The notes below the pieces were generated by a model that was not told where the DNA came from, ran no database searches, and saw nothing but the letters and a program-made list of their open reading frames with translations. This document shows positions 28,189 through 37,032 of a stretch of 64,000 bases of DNA, piece after piece. This DNA is from Rickettsiaceae bacterium (GTDB lineage: Bacteria > Pseudomonadota > Alphaproteobacteria > Rickettsiales > Rickettsiaceae): the NCBI GenBank assembly GCA_029266475.1, contig JAQSWU010000011.1, positions 62,001 through 126,000 of the forward strand. The letters are read 5' to 3'. Position numbers and translations under genes: made by a program. Position 1 is the first letter of the stretch. The number at the start of each line of letters is the position of its first letter.

Positions 28189-28689
28189 TTAAGTAAATAT
28201 AAGATATCCCATTATAAATATAACTGTTAAATATACGAAGGAAAAGGTCATTGGTATCATTTGCTCCTGCTTTTCGGTCCTAGCAGGTGCATTTAAGGTA
28301 GCAAGTAGCTTGAGTCTGGTGTCAAGCGGATTGACCGGTAAAAACCCTTCTATTCTTGCCGCAATAGCGTCTAATATTTGCGCCGATCTATAGAATCTTT
28401 TAAGCTCCCCAGACCAGGTATAACATAAAGCAAGGCCAACTGAGGCAATCAAAGCGATAACGGCATATTTATTTTTATCAGGGAGTTTAAAATTATAGAT
28501 ACCAGAAATAATACCAACAACAGCAGCTGCAACTGTTTGATGAAAGTTATTAAGGGAAGCCCTACTCTCATTGGCTTTTGTTATAAAATCTAAAAGTTTT
28601 TCATATTGCTTCTCAAGCAATTCTTTATCAGACTTGTCTTCTATGTTAATCTTTAAATATTTATCTAAAGCTTTTTCAATATGTAACAT
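28189..28689 (-). CDS. RipA-like membrane protein
   Basis: A 166-residue protein. A charged helical N-terminus (about 1-40) leads to two adjacent membrane helices at about 50-68 and 77-92 (VAAAVVGIISGIYNF; VIALIASVGLALCY). A cytoplasmic helical region follows, then a C-terminal helix (about 146-165). The pattern of a helical head, N-F-h-x-x-x helices and W-x-x-x-L-x-x-F/Y recalls the RipA octameric membrane family known from Francisella, but this is a by-eye match. GGGAGG lies before the ATG. Function is unknown. Confidence 0.6.
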   Translation of the reverse strand: MLHIEKALDKYLKINIEDKSDKELLEKQYEKLLDFITKANESRASLNNFHQTVAAAVVGIISGIYNFKLPDKNKYAVIALIASVGLALCYTWSGELKRFYRSAQILDAIAARIEGFLPVNPLDTRLKLLATLNAPARTEKQEQMIPMTFSFVYLTVIFIMGYLIFT

Positions 28690-28855
28690 ACTTCCTCCCT
28701 TTGTATTATTAAAAGTATTATTAAAAATTAAACAATAATCTTTAACTAGGAAATAATATTAAATGTTTTTTGTCAATAATTGTTTTACTAAAAACTTTTT
28801 TTGATTTCATATATAAATTTTTATCCAAATCTCAAAAAGGTTTATGCTTTTAATC

Positions 28856-28884
28856 TTGACTTTTTATCGTTTACCCTCTATTAT
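28856..28884 (+). promoter_or_regulatory. Sigma-70 promoter of the trp-type leader
   Basis: TTGACT (28856-28861), a 17-bp spacer, then TATTAT (28879-28884) form a near-consensus promoter. Transcription would start near 28891, giving about 27 nt before the leader ATG and about 275 nt before the transporter start. Confidence 0.75.
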
Positions 28885-28917
28885 ATTAAAGAAATTTAAC
28901 AAACAACAGCTTAATTA

Positions 28918-28971
28918 ATGCATCCTCTTATTGTTAAAAACTATTCTTTAAAGCTTTGGTGGTGGCGCTAG
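28918..28971 (+). CDS. Tryptophan-type leader peptide (WWW)
   Basis: A 17-codon frame, MHPLIVKNYSLKLWWWR, ends in TAG 34 bp downstream of the predicted -10. Three consecutive TGG codons near the end, followed by Arg, are the hallmark of trp attenuator leaders. Rhizobial trpL peptides end with a similar WWW-A-R. No clear Shine-Dalgarno sequence is seen. Stalling at the Trp codons when charged tRNA-Trp is low would change the fold of the following RNA and so the expression of the ABC transporter genes. No other use for such a peptide is evident. Confidence 0.82.
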   Translation: MHPLIVKNYSLKLWWWR

Positions 28972-29165
28972 TACTCAGCGGCAATCGGCATTTCATTGAA
29001 TATTAACAATAATAGAATTAACTAATGTATCAGTTTAAGCTTATCATTTCTAAGACTTTTCCTTTTCTAAATTGGTGGCCTACCGGCCAATAAGCACTTT
29101 TCTATTCTCTTTAAGCAATTTATGCTTTTTAAAACTACCAAGAACCAATTTATAAAGTAATAATC
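28957..29165 (+). promoter_or_regulatory. Candidate Trp attenuator leader RNA
   Basis: Downstream of the Trp codons are mutually exclusive pairings. A hairpin at 29071-29091 (ATTGGTGG with CC-G-GCCAAT) is followed by a C/T-rich run. The same left arm AAATTGGT (29069-29076) can instead pair perfectly with ACCAATTT (29145-29152). The Trp codons (TGGTGGT) can pair with ACTACCA at 29134-29140. A second weak hairpin (29113-29127) ends in TTTTT. Which pairing terminates or blocks translation cannot be fixed without folding. Confidence 0.6.
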
Positions 29166-30134
29166 ATGTACAAAAACATTTTTTATATAATAATAACTCT
29201 TTTACATTTTACAATAATAAGCTTTAACGTTTATGCTGTTCTGCCTACTGTCGCAATAGCGAACTACGGCCTGCACTCTTCTTTAGAAGACTCAATCGTC
29301 GGCTTGAAAGAAGAGCTCACAAGACAGGGATTTATAGAAGGAAAAACTGTAAATTACGAGATAAAGGACGTAGGATTTAATGCAGCTCTAATACCGCAAC
29401 TAATAACTCAGTTAAAAAGCAAAAAGCCCAGCGTGATGGTGGCGATGACCACACCTATTGCACAGTACGCTAAAGGGAAAGTAAAAGACATACCTCTCAT
29501 ATATAACGTAATAACTGACCCAGTACAGGCTGGATTGTTACAAAATTCTGATATAGCAAATGGTAATTTGACAGGAAGCTCTGACAAGCAAGACTTAAAT
29601 ACTCTGCTTAAATTTGCACGACAGCTTATACCGCATGCTAGCAAAGTAGGTATACTTTATGCAACATCTGAAGCTAATGACCTAGCGCTAGTTGATATGA
29701 TGAAAGAAGCAGCAAAGCAGAATAATATGGAGGTGCTTGCAATTCCTGTTGAACAAGCAAGGGACGTACCAATAAGAATGCAAGCTTTCAAAAATAAAGT
29801 AGACTTTATATATGTTGGTACCAGCGGTCCTATCCAACCCGCTCTACCTGCTATTGCAGCCGAAGCAAATAAGATGAAGATACCAGTATTTAACGTTAAC
29901 GAAGAAGCAGTGCATAATAAGTTAACTCTAGCAAGCTTTGGTGTATCGTATAAGCAAGTAGGGATTAATGCAGGAAAGCTTGTTGCAGAAATTTTAAAAG
30001 GCAAATCAGTAAGCAGCCTTAAACCCTTATATCCAACGATTAGTGACCATAATGGCTTTATAAGTAGGTCTAAAGCTGAAAGCTTGAATATAAAAATTCC
30101 AAACAATCTCAGTAACGTTCAAATACTTGATTAA
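29166..30134 (+). CDS. trpX: ABC transporter substrate-binding protein, predicted tryptophan (TrpX-like)
   Basis: A 322-residue periplasmic binding protein of the ABC_sub_bind (COG2984) family. The signal peptide is about residues 1-24 (hydrophobic core, cleavage near VYA). The body shows VAIANYGLHSSLEDSIVGLK, the TPIAQYAKGKV region and ASFGVSYKQVGINAGKLVAEIL. The family includes TrpX of tryptophan transporters, but its ligand is not fixed by sequence. The Trp-rich leader peptide upstream gives independent support for tryptophan. It is followed by the ATPase and permease genes with overlap or near-overlap. Confidence 0.82.
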   Translation: MYKNIFYIIITLLHFTIISFNVYAVLPTVAIANYGLHSSLEDSIVGLKEELTRQGFIEGKTVNYEIKDVGFNAALIPQLITQLKSKKPSVMVAMTTPIAQYAKGKVKDIPLIYNVITDPVQAGLLQNSDIANGNLTGSSDKQDLNTLLKFARQLIPHASKVGILYATSEANDLALVDMMKEAAKQNNMEVLAIPVEQARDVPIRMQAFKNKVDFIYVGTSGPIQPALPAIAAEANKMKIPVFNVNEEAVHNKLTLASFGVSYKQVGINAGKLVAEILKGKSVSSLKPLYPTISDHNGFISRSKAESLNIKIPNNLSNVQILD

Positions 30135-30138
30135 TGAT

Positions 30139-30906
30139 ATGCTGGAACTTATAGATATAACGAAGTCGTTTCCAGGGCGCTTTGAACCCACCCTCAAGTC
30201 GATTAATTTAGAAATTCACAAAGGAGAGTTTTGTGTAATAATCGGTAGTAATGGCTCGGGGAAATCTACTCTGATGCGATGTATCTCAGGAGAGTACAAA
30301 GTTGACCATGGTAGAATTAATATTAACGGCGAAAATTTTACATATAGAAATAGAAGCAAGCTTATTGCAACAGTTGTTCAAGATGTTAATAAGGGCACGA
30401 TTCCAGAATTAAGCCTACTTGAAAATATGGTATTTAGTATGGGCAGAAGATCAAGCCCTAAACTTACCATGTACCGCAAATTCAAAGAAGAAATAAGCGA
30501 TCAAATTAAAGAGTTGAATTTAAGACTAGAAGCCTTTATCGATACCCCTCTTGCTACTCTATCAGGCGGTCAGAGGCAAATGGTTGCAACCATAATGGCT
30601 GTTAATTCTAAGCCTGAAATTTTACTTTTAGATGAGCATACCTCAGCTTTAGATCCAAGAACGCAAAGCTTATTGATGGAATTTACTGCTTCAACTATTA
30701 GAAACAATAAGCTTACTAGTCTAATGATTACTCACAAACTTGATGATGCAATAAAATTTGGCAATAGACTTATCATGTTACATCAAGGCCGAATCGTGAT
30801 GGATGTAAAAGGTCAGGAAAAAACGTCATTAACTATCGATCAACTGATTGCTTTATTTCATAAATATGAGGATCTAACCCTACAGACAAATCTAGGAGGA
30901 ATATAA
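30139..30906 (+). CDS. trpZ: ABC transporter ATP-binding protein (TrpZ-like)
   Basis: A 255-residue cytoplasmic ATPase of the COG1101 type. It has Walker A (GSNGSGKSTLM), a Q loop, the signature LSGGQRQMV, Walker B (EILLLDEHTSALDP) and the H-loop His (ITHKLDDA). A TTG at 30127 in the same frame overlaps trpX, but the ATG at 30139, 4 bp after its stop, is the likelier start. It energises import by the linked permease. Confidence 0.9.
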   Translation: MLELIDITKSFPGRFEPTLKSINLEIHKGEFCVIIGSNGSGKSTLMRCISGEYKVDHGRININGENFTYRNRSKLIATVVQDVNKGTIPELSLLENMVFSMGRRSSPKLTMYRKFKEEISDQIKELNLRLEAFIDTPLATLSGGQRQMVATIMAVNSKPEILLLDEHTSALDPRTQSLLMEFTASTIRNNKLTSLMITHKLDDAIKFGNRLIMLHQGRIVMDVKGQEKTSLTIDQLIALFHKYEDLTLQTNLGGI

Positions 30907-31745
30907 TGACATACGACTTGATATTCATAGGCATAGTTCAAGGCATGCTGTTATCTTTGATTGCTTATGGGGTAATGATTCCTTACAGGCTTCTAAACTT
31001 TACAGATCTTACTGCAGAGGGCGCTTACCCTCTTGGAGGAGTAGTTTGCGTGAGTTTTAACCTTATGGGTCTCCATCCAGTGATATCAATAATTTTAGCA
31101 GCGATTATTGCAGGTTTTACTGGAATCTTAACCAGCCTAATACATATTCGCTTCAAAGTGAATTCTCTGCTTGCTGGTATAATCTTAAGTACTATGCTTT
31201 ATAGTGTTAATTTGAGGATAATTGGTAAGCCTAATATTGCCCTAATCGAGACCTTACCTTATTTAGATTCTTCTAATCCTACTCTAAACATTATTTTTTT
31301 AGCAATTACTGTTGTGGCACTGCTAATACCTTTTTCGATGTTTCTGCGAACTGAGATTGGCCTTCGCTTACGCGTTGTTGGCCTAAACCCCAGTCTTGCA
31401 ACAAGTTACAATGTATCTGTTAATAAATATACATTTATAGGATTATTCATTGCTAATTGTTTTACAGGCCTTGCTGGTAGCTTAATTGTGCACTTACAAA
31501 ATTATATGGATATTGGGATGGGCGTTGGTATAGTAATACATGCCCTGGCCGCCCTTATGATTGGTGAGGCTATTGTTGGCACACAAAGCCTAAATAAACA
31601 GCTTATCGCTCCATTCATCGGGGCACTAATATATCAGCAAATACAAGGACTTGCTTTAGCATTAGGGCTTGCCCCTTCAGATTTGAAACTACTAACTGGA
31701 ATTATTATTTTAGGAATAGTTGGAGTTATAAAGAGAGAAGTTTGA
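30906..31745 (+). CDS. trpY: ABC transporter permease (TrpY-like)
   Basis: A 279-residue integral inner-membrane protein with eight or more hydrophobic helices, of the branched-chain-permease-like COG4120 family. Motifs include LNFTDLTAEGAYPLGGVVC and IGEAIVGTQSLNKQLIAP. The start ATG overlaps the ATPase stop by one base, with AGGAGG upstream, so translation is coupled. A perfect hairpin follows at 31775. Confidence 0.9.
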   Translation: MTYDLIFIGIVQGMLLSLIAYGVMIPYRLLNFTDLTAEGAYPLGGVVCVSFNLMGLHPVISIILAAIIAGFTGILTSLIHIRFKVNSLLAGIILSTMLYSVNLRIIGKPNIALIETLPYLDSSNPTLNIIFLAITVVALLIPFSMFLRTEIGLRLRVVGLNPSLATSYNVSVNKYTFIGLFIANCFTGLAGSLIVHLQNYMDIGMGVGIVIHALAALMIGEAIVGTQSLNKQLIAPFIGALIYQQIQGLALALGLAPSDLKLLTGIIILGIVGVIKREV

Positions 31746-31774
31746 TCTTATTAAACTTTATAATTTTCCAAAGT

Positions 31775-31801
31775 TTATACCGCGGATGGGCCGCGGTATA
31801 A
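31775..31801. terminator. Perfect hairpin between convergent genes
   Basis: TTATACCGCGG, loop ATGGG, CCGCGGTATAA: an 11-bp perfect stem between the permease and trcR, which face each other. The stem is GC-rich in an AT-rich genome. No long T-run follows on either strand, so it may be a bidirectional terminator or an mRNA end stabiliser. Confidence 0.7.
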
Positions 31802-31805
31802 GTTA

Positions 31806-32345
31806 TTACTGTTTTTCTTCAATCTGCTTTCCGACGCTTGCAAGTAACTTATCAAGCTCTGTTTGAGTACAAAGACCTAAAAGCACAGGATCTCTAGGGC
31901 GAATATTTTTTGTATTCCAATGCTCTTTATCTTTGATTGCTTGAATTGTTTGCTTAGTTGTACCAATAAGCTTTACAATCTGCGATTCAGTAATATCTGG
32001 ACAATTTTTGAGTAACCAAGCGACTGCGTCTGGCTTATCTTGTCTTCTGGCGATTGGAGTATATCTAGATTGTTTCTTCTTTCTAGCTTGGGTAAATTGC
32101 GTCGCTTTACTCGAAAGCTGTAACCTAGCATTAGAATTCTGCATACAGCGCTCTAGCTCCTCACGAGTAACTTCTCCGCTGACTACAGGATCCATACCCA
32201 TTATGCCTTGTGCTACTTCGCCATCAGCAATACCTTTTACCTCAAGCTCATGCATTCCACAAAAATCAGCAATTTGTTTAAAAGTTAAAGTCGTGTTTTC
32301 AACAAGCCATACAGCTGTAGCTTTTGGCATTAATGGTAAATTCAT
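31806..32345 (-). CDS. trcR: DUF1013 regulator, TrcR-like
   Basis: A 179-residue cytoplasmic protein of the DUF1013 family, restricted to alphaproteobacteria. The Caulobacter member TrcR is a transcription factor tied to cell-cycle control and associated with RNA polymerase. The N-terminus LMPKATAVWLVENTTLTFKQ and the repeated Asp-Pro-Val segments (MDPVVSGEVT; RDPVLLGLCT) are family features. Two helix-turn-helix-like units (FKQIADFCGM; ITESQIVKLIGTTKQTI) are visible. Confidence 0.9.
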   Translation of the reverse strand: MNLPLMPKATAVWLVENTTLTFKQIADFCGMHELEVKGIADGEVAQGIMGMDPVVSGEVTREELERCMQNSNARLQLSSKATQFTQARKKKQSRYTPIARRQDKPDAVAWLLKNCPDITESQIVKLIGTTKQTIQAIKDKEHWNTKNIRPRDPVLLGLCTQTELDKLLASVGKQIEEKQ

Positions 32346-32478
32346 TATATATCCTTATGCAATTAATAGATCATTATCTCTATATTAATTATACTTCAAA
32401 CCCCTAAAACGCAATAAATATTTTAGCAAGTCTTTTTAAAGGCTAGCAGGATAAATACCTACTAGCCAAGGTGAAATA

Positions 32479-33399
32479 CTATCTTTGGCTCATTGCAGCA
32501 ACTTCGCTTGCAAAGTCACTTTTCTCGTTCTCAATACCTTCACCAAGTTCAAATCTTACAAATCCTTTCAGTTTTACAGGCGCCCCTACTTGACTTGCAG
32601 CTCCGGCCACTACATCAGATATTTTTGTTTTGCCATCTATCACGAAAAGTTGGTTTAATAAAACAACTTCTTCATAGAATTTTCTGATTCTACCTTCTAT
32701 CATTTTTTCAATTACGTCAGCTGGTCTGCCAGAAGCTTTAGACTGCTCTCTAATGACTTCCTTTTCTCTTTCAATAAGGCTTGGATCTAAATCTTCTACA
32801 GACAATGCTTGTGGTCTTGCTGCTGCTGCATGCATTGCGATCTGTTTACCGATCTCAGCTAATTTTGCTTTATCACCTGTTGATTCAAGGGCTATAAGTA
32901 CCGCAATTTTACCCATACCTGGAACCACAGCATTGTGTATGTAGCTAGCAATTACACCATCTTCTACTTGTAAGCTTGCTACTCTTCTAAGCGTCATATG
33001 CTCACCAATTACAGCAACATTCTCGGTAATTTCTTCTTCGACAGTTTTACCTGATGCCGTTTTTGCAGCTTTTAAAGCTTCGAGTGTAGTATTGTTTAAA
33101 GCTGTACTTGAAATATTTTTCACTAATGCTTGGAATTTATCGTTTCTGGCAACGAAATCAGTCTCTGAGTTAACCTCTACAACGGCCCCCTTCATTCCCT
33201 CAACTGCCACCGCAACAAGACCTTCTGAAGCTACGCGCCCTGCTTTTTTTGCAGCCGCAGCTAAGCCTTTCTTACGAAGGAAATCTACAGCAGCTTCGAT
33301 ATCACCGTTATTTTCAATTAATGCTTTTTGACAGTCAAGCATACCTGCCCCTGTTCTCTCTCTTAATGCTTTTACTTGGGAAGCGCTAACAGTACTCAT
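32479..33399 (-). CDS. tsf: Elongation factor Ts
   Basis: A 306-residue nucleotide-exchange factor for EF-Tu. The N-terminal UBA-like domain reads VKALRERTGAGMLDCQKAL, then comes the core contact TDFVARNDKFQ, and the C-terminal module is complete. The position downstream of rpsB is standard. The 202-bp gap to rpsB is longer than usual and contains small inverted repeats. Confidence 0.97.
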   Translation of the reverse strand: MSTVSASQVKALRERTGAGMLDCQKALIENNGDIEAAVDFLRKKGLAAAAKKAGRVASEGLVAVAVEGMKGAVVEVNSETDFVARNDKFQALVKNISSTALNNTTLEALKAAKTASGKTVEEEITENVAVIGEHMTLRRVASLQVEDGVIASYIHNAVVPGMGKIAVLIALESTGDKAKLAEIGKQIAMHAAAARPQALSVEDLDPSLIEREKEVIREQSKASGRPADVIEKMIEGRIRKFYEEVVLLNQLFVIDGKTKISDVVAGAASQVGAPVKLKGFVRFELGEGIENEKSDFASEVAAMSQR

Positions 33400-33601
33400 T
33401 TTTACCTCTCATTTTTATTCAATCCCAGATTTGGGAATATTCGATTACTTAATGTAAACTTTGACATTAGGATTACTAGATAAATTTCAGTATTATATGA
33501 AGATACTTATGCACTCCTAGCTGCTGTCAGGCTTTGCTGAAAGCAGCTAGGATTTTAGAGCACGAATTAAACTAGTTTATCCTATTACCAATCCGTATTA
33601 A

Positions 33602-34558
33602 TTATTTTTTGTTAGAAGTTTTATTAGCTTTTACAGCAGGTTTATCAGCAGCACTTGCTTTCTTACCTTCTGCTTTTTTTGTAGCTTCTTCCGCATCCTC
33701 GACATCATCATTAGCAGCATCATAATCTACTTCTTCTTGATCGTCTGATTGAGCTGCTCGTGACACTTTTTTACTATTGTTAAGTTTTGCAACTTTTTTA
33801 CCAGCTTTGAACTTACCTTCACCACCAGCAACCTCACCAAGATCTACCCCAGAAGCTGCAAGCGCATCTTCAATGCCTGCAAGAGCTGCTTGAGAGAATA
33901 AGCTGCAATATAATTTGATAGATCTAATAGCATCATCATTTCCAGGAATTGGATAGTTAATATTGTCTGGATCAGAGTTACTATCAACAACAGCAATAAT
34001 TGGAATATTTAAGGTTCTTGCTTCATCGATCGCAATCTTCTCTTTGTTTGTATCAATAACTATTAGAAGATCAGGCTTTCCACCCATATTTCTAATACCG
34101 CCAAGTGAGCGCTCTAACTTTTCTTTCTTTCTGCTAATATCTAACAATTCTTTCTTAGTATAACCGCTAGACACTTCTTCATCGTTTAAAATTTTCTCTA
34201 AATTCTCAAGTGTCTTAATGGATTTTGATACTGTACCCCAGTTGGTAAGCATTCCACCAAGCCATCTGTGATTAACATAATATTGACCACATTCTTCAGC
34301 ATATTCAGCAATCACATCCCCTGCTTGGATTTTTGTACCTACAAATAATACACGGCCATTTTTTCTAACTATATCATATATAGCTTTAAGAGAAACATTA
34401 AGTAATGGTAGTGTTTGTTGCAGATCAATGATATGAACCTCGTCTTTGATTCCATATAGATATGGAGCCATTTTTGGATTCCAACGAGAAGTTTTATGAC
34501 CGAAATGAACACCTGCATCAAGCAAATCGCTGATTGAAACGTGTGGGACTTTTGACAT
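33602..34558 (-). CDS. rpsB: 30S ribosomal protein S2
   Basis: A 318-residue ribosomal protein, of which about 245 residues are the S2 core ([42 protein letters not shown]). Residues about 250-318 are an added low-complexity tail of Lys, Ala, Asp and Glu. Such tails occur in several Rickettsiales and other alphaproteobacteria. It is likely co-transcribed with tsf. The 5' leader is long and structured. Confidence 0.97.
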   Translation of the reverse strand: MSKVPHVSISDLLDAGVHFGHKTSRWNPKMAPYLYGIKDEVHIIDLQQTLPLLNVSLKAIYDIVRKNGRVLFVGTKIQAGDVIAEYAEECGQYYVNHRWLGGMLTNWGTVSKSIKTLENLEKILNDEEVSSGYTKKELLDISRKKEKLERSLGGIRNMGGKPDLLIVIDTNKEKIAIDEARTLNIPIIAVVDSNSDPDNINYPIPGNDDAIRSIKLYCSLFSQAALAGIEDALAASGVDLGEVAGGEGKFKAGKKVAKLNNSKKVSRAAQSDDQEEVDYDAANDDVEDAEEATKKAEGKKASAADKPAVKANKTSNKK

Positions 34559-34600
34559 TTAATACCTTTTATTAAGTTAGTTAAACCTCCGTAAGAACAA

Positions 34601-34624
34601 CCCTTAGTCTTGAAGACTTAAGGG
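34601..34624 (-). promoter_or_regulatory. Hairpin in rpsB leader
   Basis: CCCTT-A-AGTCT, loop TCA, AGACTAAGGG (minus strand) forms a strong stem about 43 bp upstream of the rpsB start. More pairing is possible farther upstream (about 34670-34740). Ribosomal protein leaders often bind their own product. Whether this one does is inference; it may equally be a terminator of an upstream transcript. Confidence 0.45.
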
Positions 34625-34780
34625 ACCAACTATGTAACTGGCCTCTTACGTGCGAATTATTACTCTTGTAACTCTTAAGCGGTTTTAGAGATTACTTCTC
34701 CTAAGCCACTCAACAAGTTCCTCAAGTAGGCTACATAAATATCACTTTTTTTGATATTTTTCAAGCGTAAAGTTATAAGC

Positions 34781-35464
34781 CTAAAAAGCTTTATTTACAA
34801 ACTCCTGCATATGGCAAGGCAGCTCAGCTGTAACCTTTATTGGGGGTTTTTTAGAGTTTAGGGGCACTTCAATAGAGTAAGCATGTAAATACAGTGGAGG
34901 CTTATGATAAGGAGGCTCATTCTGAGATCCGTATATCTTATCACCCAGGATAGGATGGCCAATCGCTGCGCAATGCACTCTCAACTGATGAGTACGCCCT
35001 GTAATTGGCATCAGTTCAAGCATTGTAAAGCTATCATTACTCGCCAGAACCTTATAATTTGTAACGGAAGGTTTACCATGATCATGATCTACCTTCATCC
35101 ACCAATGAGTTCTCCTGGTAGATTGCGGTCCGAGAGGCAGGTCAATCACACCCTCTTTATTCTCTAACCTCCCTGCTACTATTGCATGATATGTCTTATT
35201 TACTTTGCCAGCTTCAAAGATCTTACCCAAATCGCGTATCGCTGTAGGATGCCGACCCAGCACCAGACAGCCACTTGTATCCTTATCAAGCCTATGAACC
35301 AAAGCTGGCTTAATAGGTAGCCCGAAGCGGAGCTCCTCAAAATAGGCCTCAAGATTACCCCCAGAGCCCGTGCCAGGATGCACCGCTATACCAGAAGGCT
35401 TATTTAAGACAAGCACAGAGGCATCCCGATAAATAATGATATCTTCAATCTTTTCAAATAACAC
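34781..35464 (-). CDS. RluA-family 23S/tRNA pseudouridine synthase
   Basis: A 227-residue enzyme that converts uridine to pseudouridine in rRNA or tRNA. The catalytic Asp lies in ALVHRLDKDTSGCLVLG. The family motifs LNKPSGIAVHPG, LELMPITGRTHQLRVH and HPILGDKIYG are present. There is no N-terminal S4 domain, so the length resembles RluA more than RluC/D. The target base cannot be fixed from sequence. Confidence 0.92.
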   Translation of the reverse strand: MLFEKIEDIIIYRDASVLVLNKPSGIAVHPGTGSGGNLEAYFEELRFGLPIKPALVHRLDKDTSGCLVLGRHPTAIRDLGKIFEAGKVNKTYHAIVAGRLENKEGVIDLPLGPQSTRRTHWWMKVDHDHGKPSVTNYKVLASNDSFTMLELMPITGRTHQLRVHCAAIGHPILGDKIYGSQNEPPYHKPPLYLHAYSIEVPLNSKKPPIKVTAELPCHMQEFVNKAF

Positions 35465-35826
35465 ATTATTACTTAAGATAAATTGTTTTACCTAATATAC
35501 GCTCAATTCAATAACTTGCAATGCTAAATATTTAGCCATAACCACTATATTTTCGAAGAATTTAGATAACAACAATATTTATTTAAACTCATAGACTATG
35601 CTTTACTTTCTTTATAGCTAAGCGCAAGGCGAGAGAATATAAAGACTATTTTGATCTTACGCAGAAGTAAAAATAGGCTTTCCACGTATAAATCACACCA
35701 AATAAATGAATTTATTTGGTTATCCATATTGTTAGTTTAGAGTATTTGAGTTTTATGGAACTAGTGTTAAACTGAATATATTGATCCAATAGATTGTCGC
35801 AAAAATTTAAGTACGGCTTTACCATA
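35465..35826. other. Gap without supported gene
   Basis: About 360 bp upstream of the pseudouridine synthase, AT-rich, with no defensible frame. A short open frame overlapping element A copy 3 is explained by the repeat. Confidence 0.5.
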
Positions 35827-35928
35827 TATAGTGAAATTAGTTGAGTTGTGGTACTAGAAATAACGAGCGCAGCGTATGAGTAATACGTAAGCGAGGAATG
35901 ACGACGTACCACACTCTAAATAACTATA
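35827..35928. repeat. Palindromic element A, copy 3 (inverted)
   Basis: A 102-bp copy in opposite orientation to those at 9620 and 11005, with the same TATAGT/ACTATA ends and the GTGGTAC...GTACCAC inverted core. It ends 15 bp from the transporter gene at 35944, so it probably supplies the 3' end of that transcript. Confidence 0.82.
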
Positions 35929-35943
35929 TTTTATATTCTAAAC

Positions 35944-36834
35944 TTATGTTACAGTCTTGACTGGTTGCACCTTTTTCCGTGAGTTTATTAATAAGAATAT
36001 ATTGGTAAGAATTATTACCCCGATTCCTAGCATCTCGTAGAGATCATGTTTTTCGCCAAAAAGCAGGCTACCAAAAATCTCACTAAAAATAATATTCATA
36101 AAAAAGAAGGGCATCACTTCTGACGCATTAGCAAGCGAGAAAGCTTTATAAATAGCAAAATAATGCAGCAGGACTGAAATCGAAGTTAAAATTATAAATA
36201 ACAGGCTGTATCCACTTAATGCTACAGCACTTTCTGCAAAGAAATGAAAAGCGCTTGAAGAGACTAAAGCTGTGGTAAGACTCATATAGAATATCTGTAC
36301 CAAACTATGTTCGCTTTGAGTAAGTAATTTCATTACAACATTGCTTAACGCCCATAACACTGTGCTTATCAGTATAATCATACTTTCAGCCTTGAATAAG
36401 CCTGTTCCAGGTTTAATGATTAATAGAGCACCTATAAAGCCAGCAATTAAACCAATAATATTTTCTTTTTCAATTTTATCCCTTAAGAAGATATAAGCAA
36501 ATATACATGTAAGCATCGGATCAATAAAGGTAATTGCTACTGCATTAGCAATCGCAATAGATTTTAGGGCAGAGAAATATATCAGAAAGGCACTAGAGCA
36601 AAGAAAGCCTCTAAGTAAATGTAATTTTATTTTTGGGGATTTAGGGCTAATACCTAGTATCAGCATAATTATAGAGACAATAACAAAACAACCTGCGTTA
36701 TAGCTTGCTACAATCTGCGGAACTGGAATATCCGAACATAAATATTTAACAAGCACGTTAACAAGAGTACCAAAAAAACAATTTATTACCATCCAAATAA
36801 TGGCTTTTTTCCTATTATCTAAGACAGTTTTCAT
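35944..36834 (-). CDS. EamA/DMT-family transporter
   Basis: A 296-residue protein with ten membrane helices in two EamA repeats (for example VAITFIDPMLTCIFAYIFLRDKI in the first half and MPFFFMNIIFSEIFGSLLFGE in the second). This drug/metabolite group includes the Rickettsia S-adenosylmethionine importer, a plausible but unproven substrate here. It is transcribed away from the sdhAF4-like gene with little space. Confidence 0.87.
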   Translation of the reverse strand: MKTVLDNRKKAIIWMVINCFFGTLVNVLVKYLCSDIPVPQIVASYNAGCFVIVSIIMLILGISPKSPKIKLHLLRGFLCSSAFLIYFSALKSIAIANAVAITFIDPMLTCIFAYIFLRDKIEKENIIGLIAGFIGALLIIKPGTGLFKAESMIILISTVLWALSNVVMKLLTQSEHSLVQIFYMSLTTALVSSSAFHFFAESAVALSGYSLLFIILTSISVLLHYFAIYKAFSLANASEVMPFFFMNIIFSEIFGSLLFGEKHDLYEMLGIGVIILTNIFLLINSRKKVQPVKTVT

Positions 36835-36850
36835 ACCAAATTAATTTAAA

Positions 36851-37009
36851 TTAAAAGTCGCTTACCCTGCCATTTTTCTCCCAGTCTCCATAGCGAGTGG
36901 GCTCTAACCCTTTTGGGCCGCCTATTTCTTTTGAAGGTTTTATATCTTTTTCGCTGGATTTATCTTGTACAATATTGTCTTTTTCTTTATTTTCTTTAGT
37001 ATTATCCAT
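36851..37009 (-). CDS. SdhAF4-like (DUF1674) small protein
   Basis: A 52-residue frame starting at ATG 37009. The N-terminal half is charged and disordered. The C-terminus [20 protein letters not shown], then RVSDF, is the nearly invariant DUF1674/SDHAF4 motif. In mitochondria and alphaproteobacteria this family helps flavinylated SdhA join succinate dehydrogenase. The gene is short and easily missed. It is divergent from rsmE, with 23 bp between starts. Confidence 0.9.
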   Translation of the reverse strand: MDNTKENKEKDNIVQDKSSEKDIKPSKEIGGPKGLEPTRYGDWEKNGRVSDF

Positions 37010-37032
37010 AAAAGTATTAGGAGTTTAATAAA

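Noticed and set aside
33420-33440. Small inverted repeat CCCAGATTTGGG before tsf
   Set aside because: Too short to be more than a chance hairpin.
35712-35912. A 66-codon open frame on the minus strand
   Set aside because: Its first half is the translation of palindromic element A, and related frames appear wherever the element lies. There is no ribosome site and no family.
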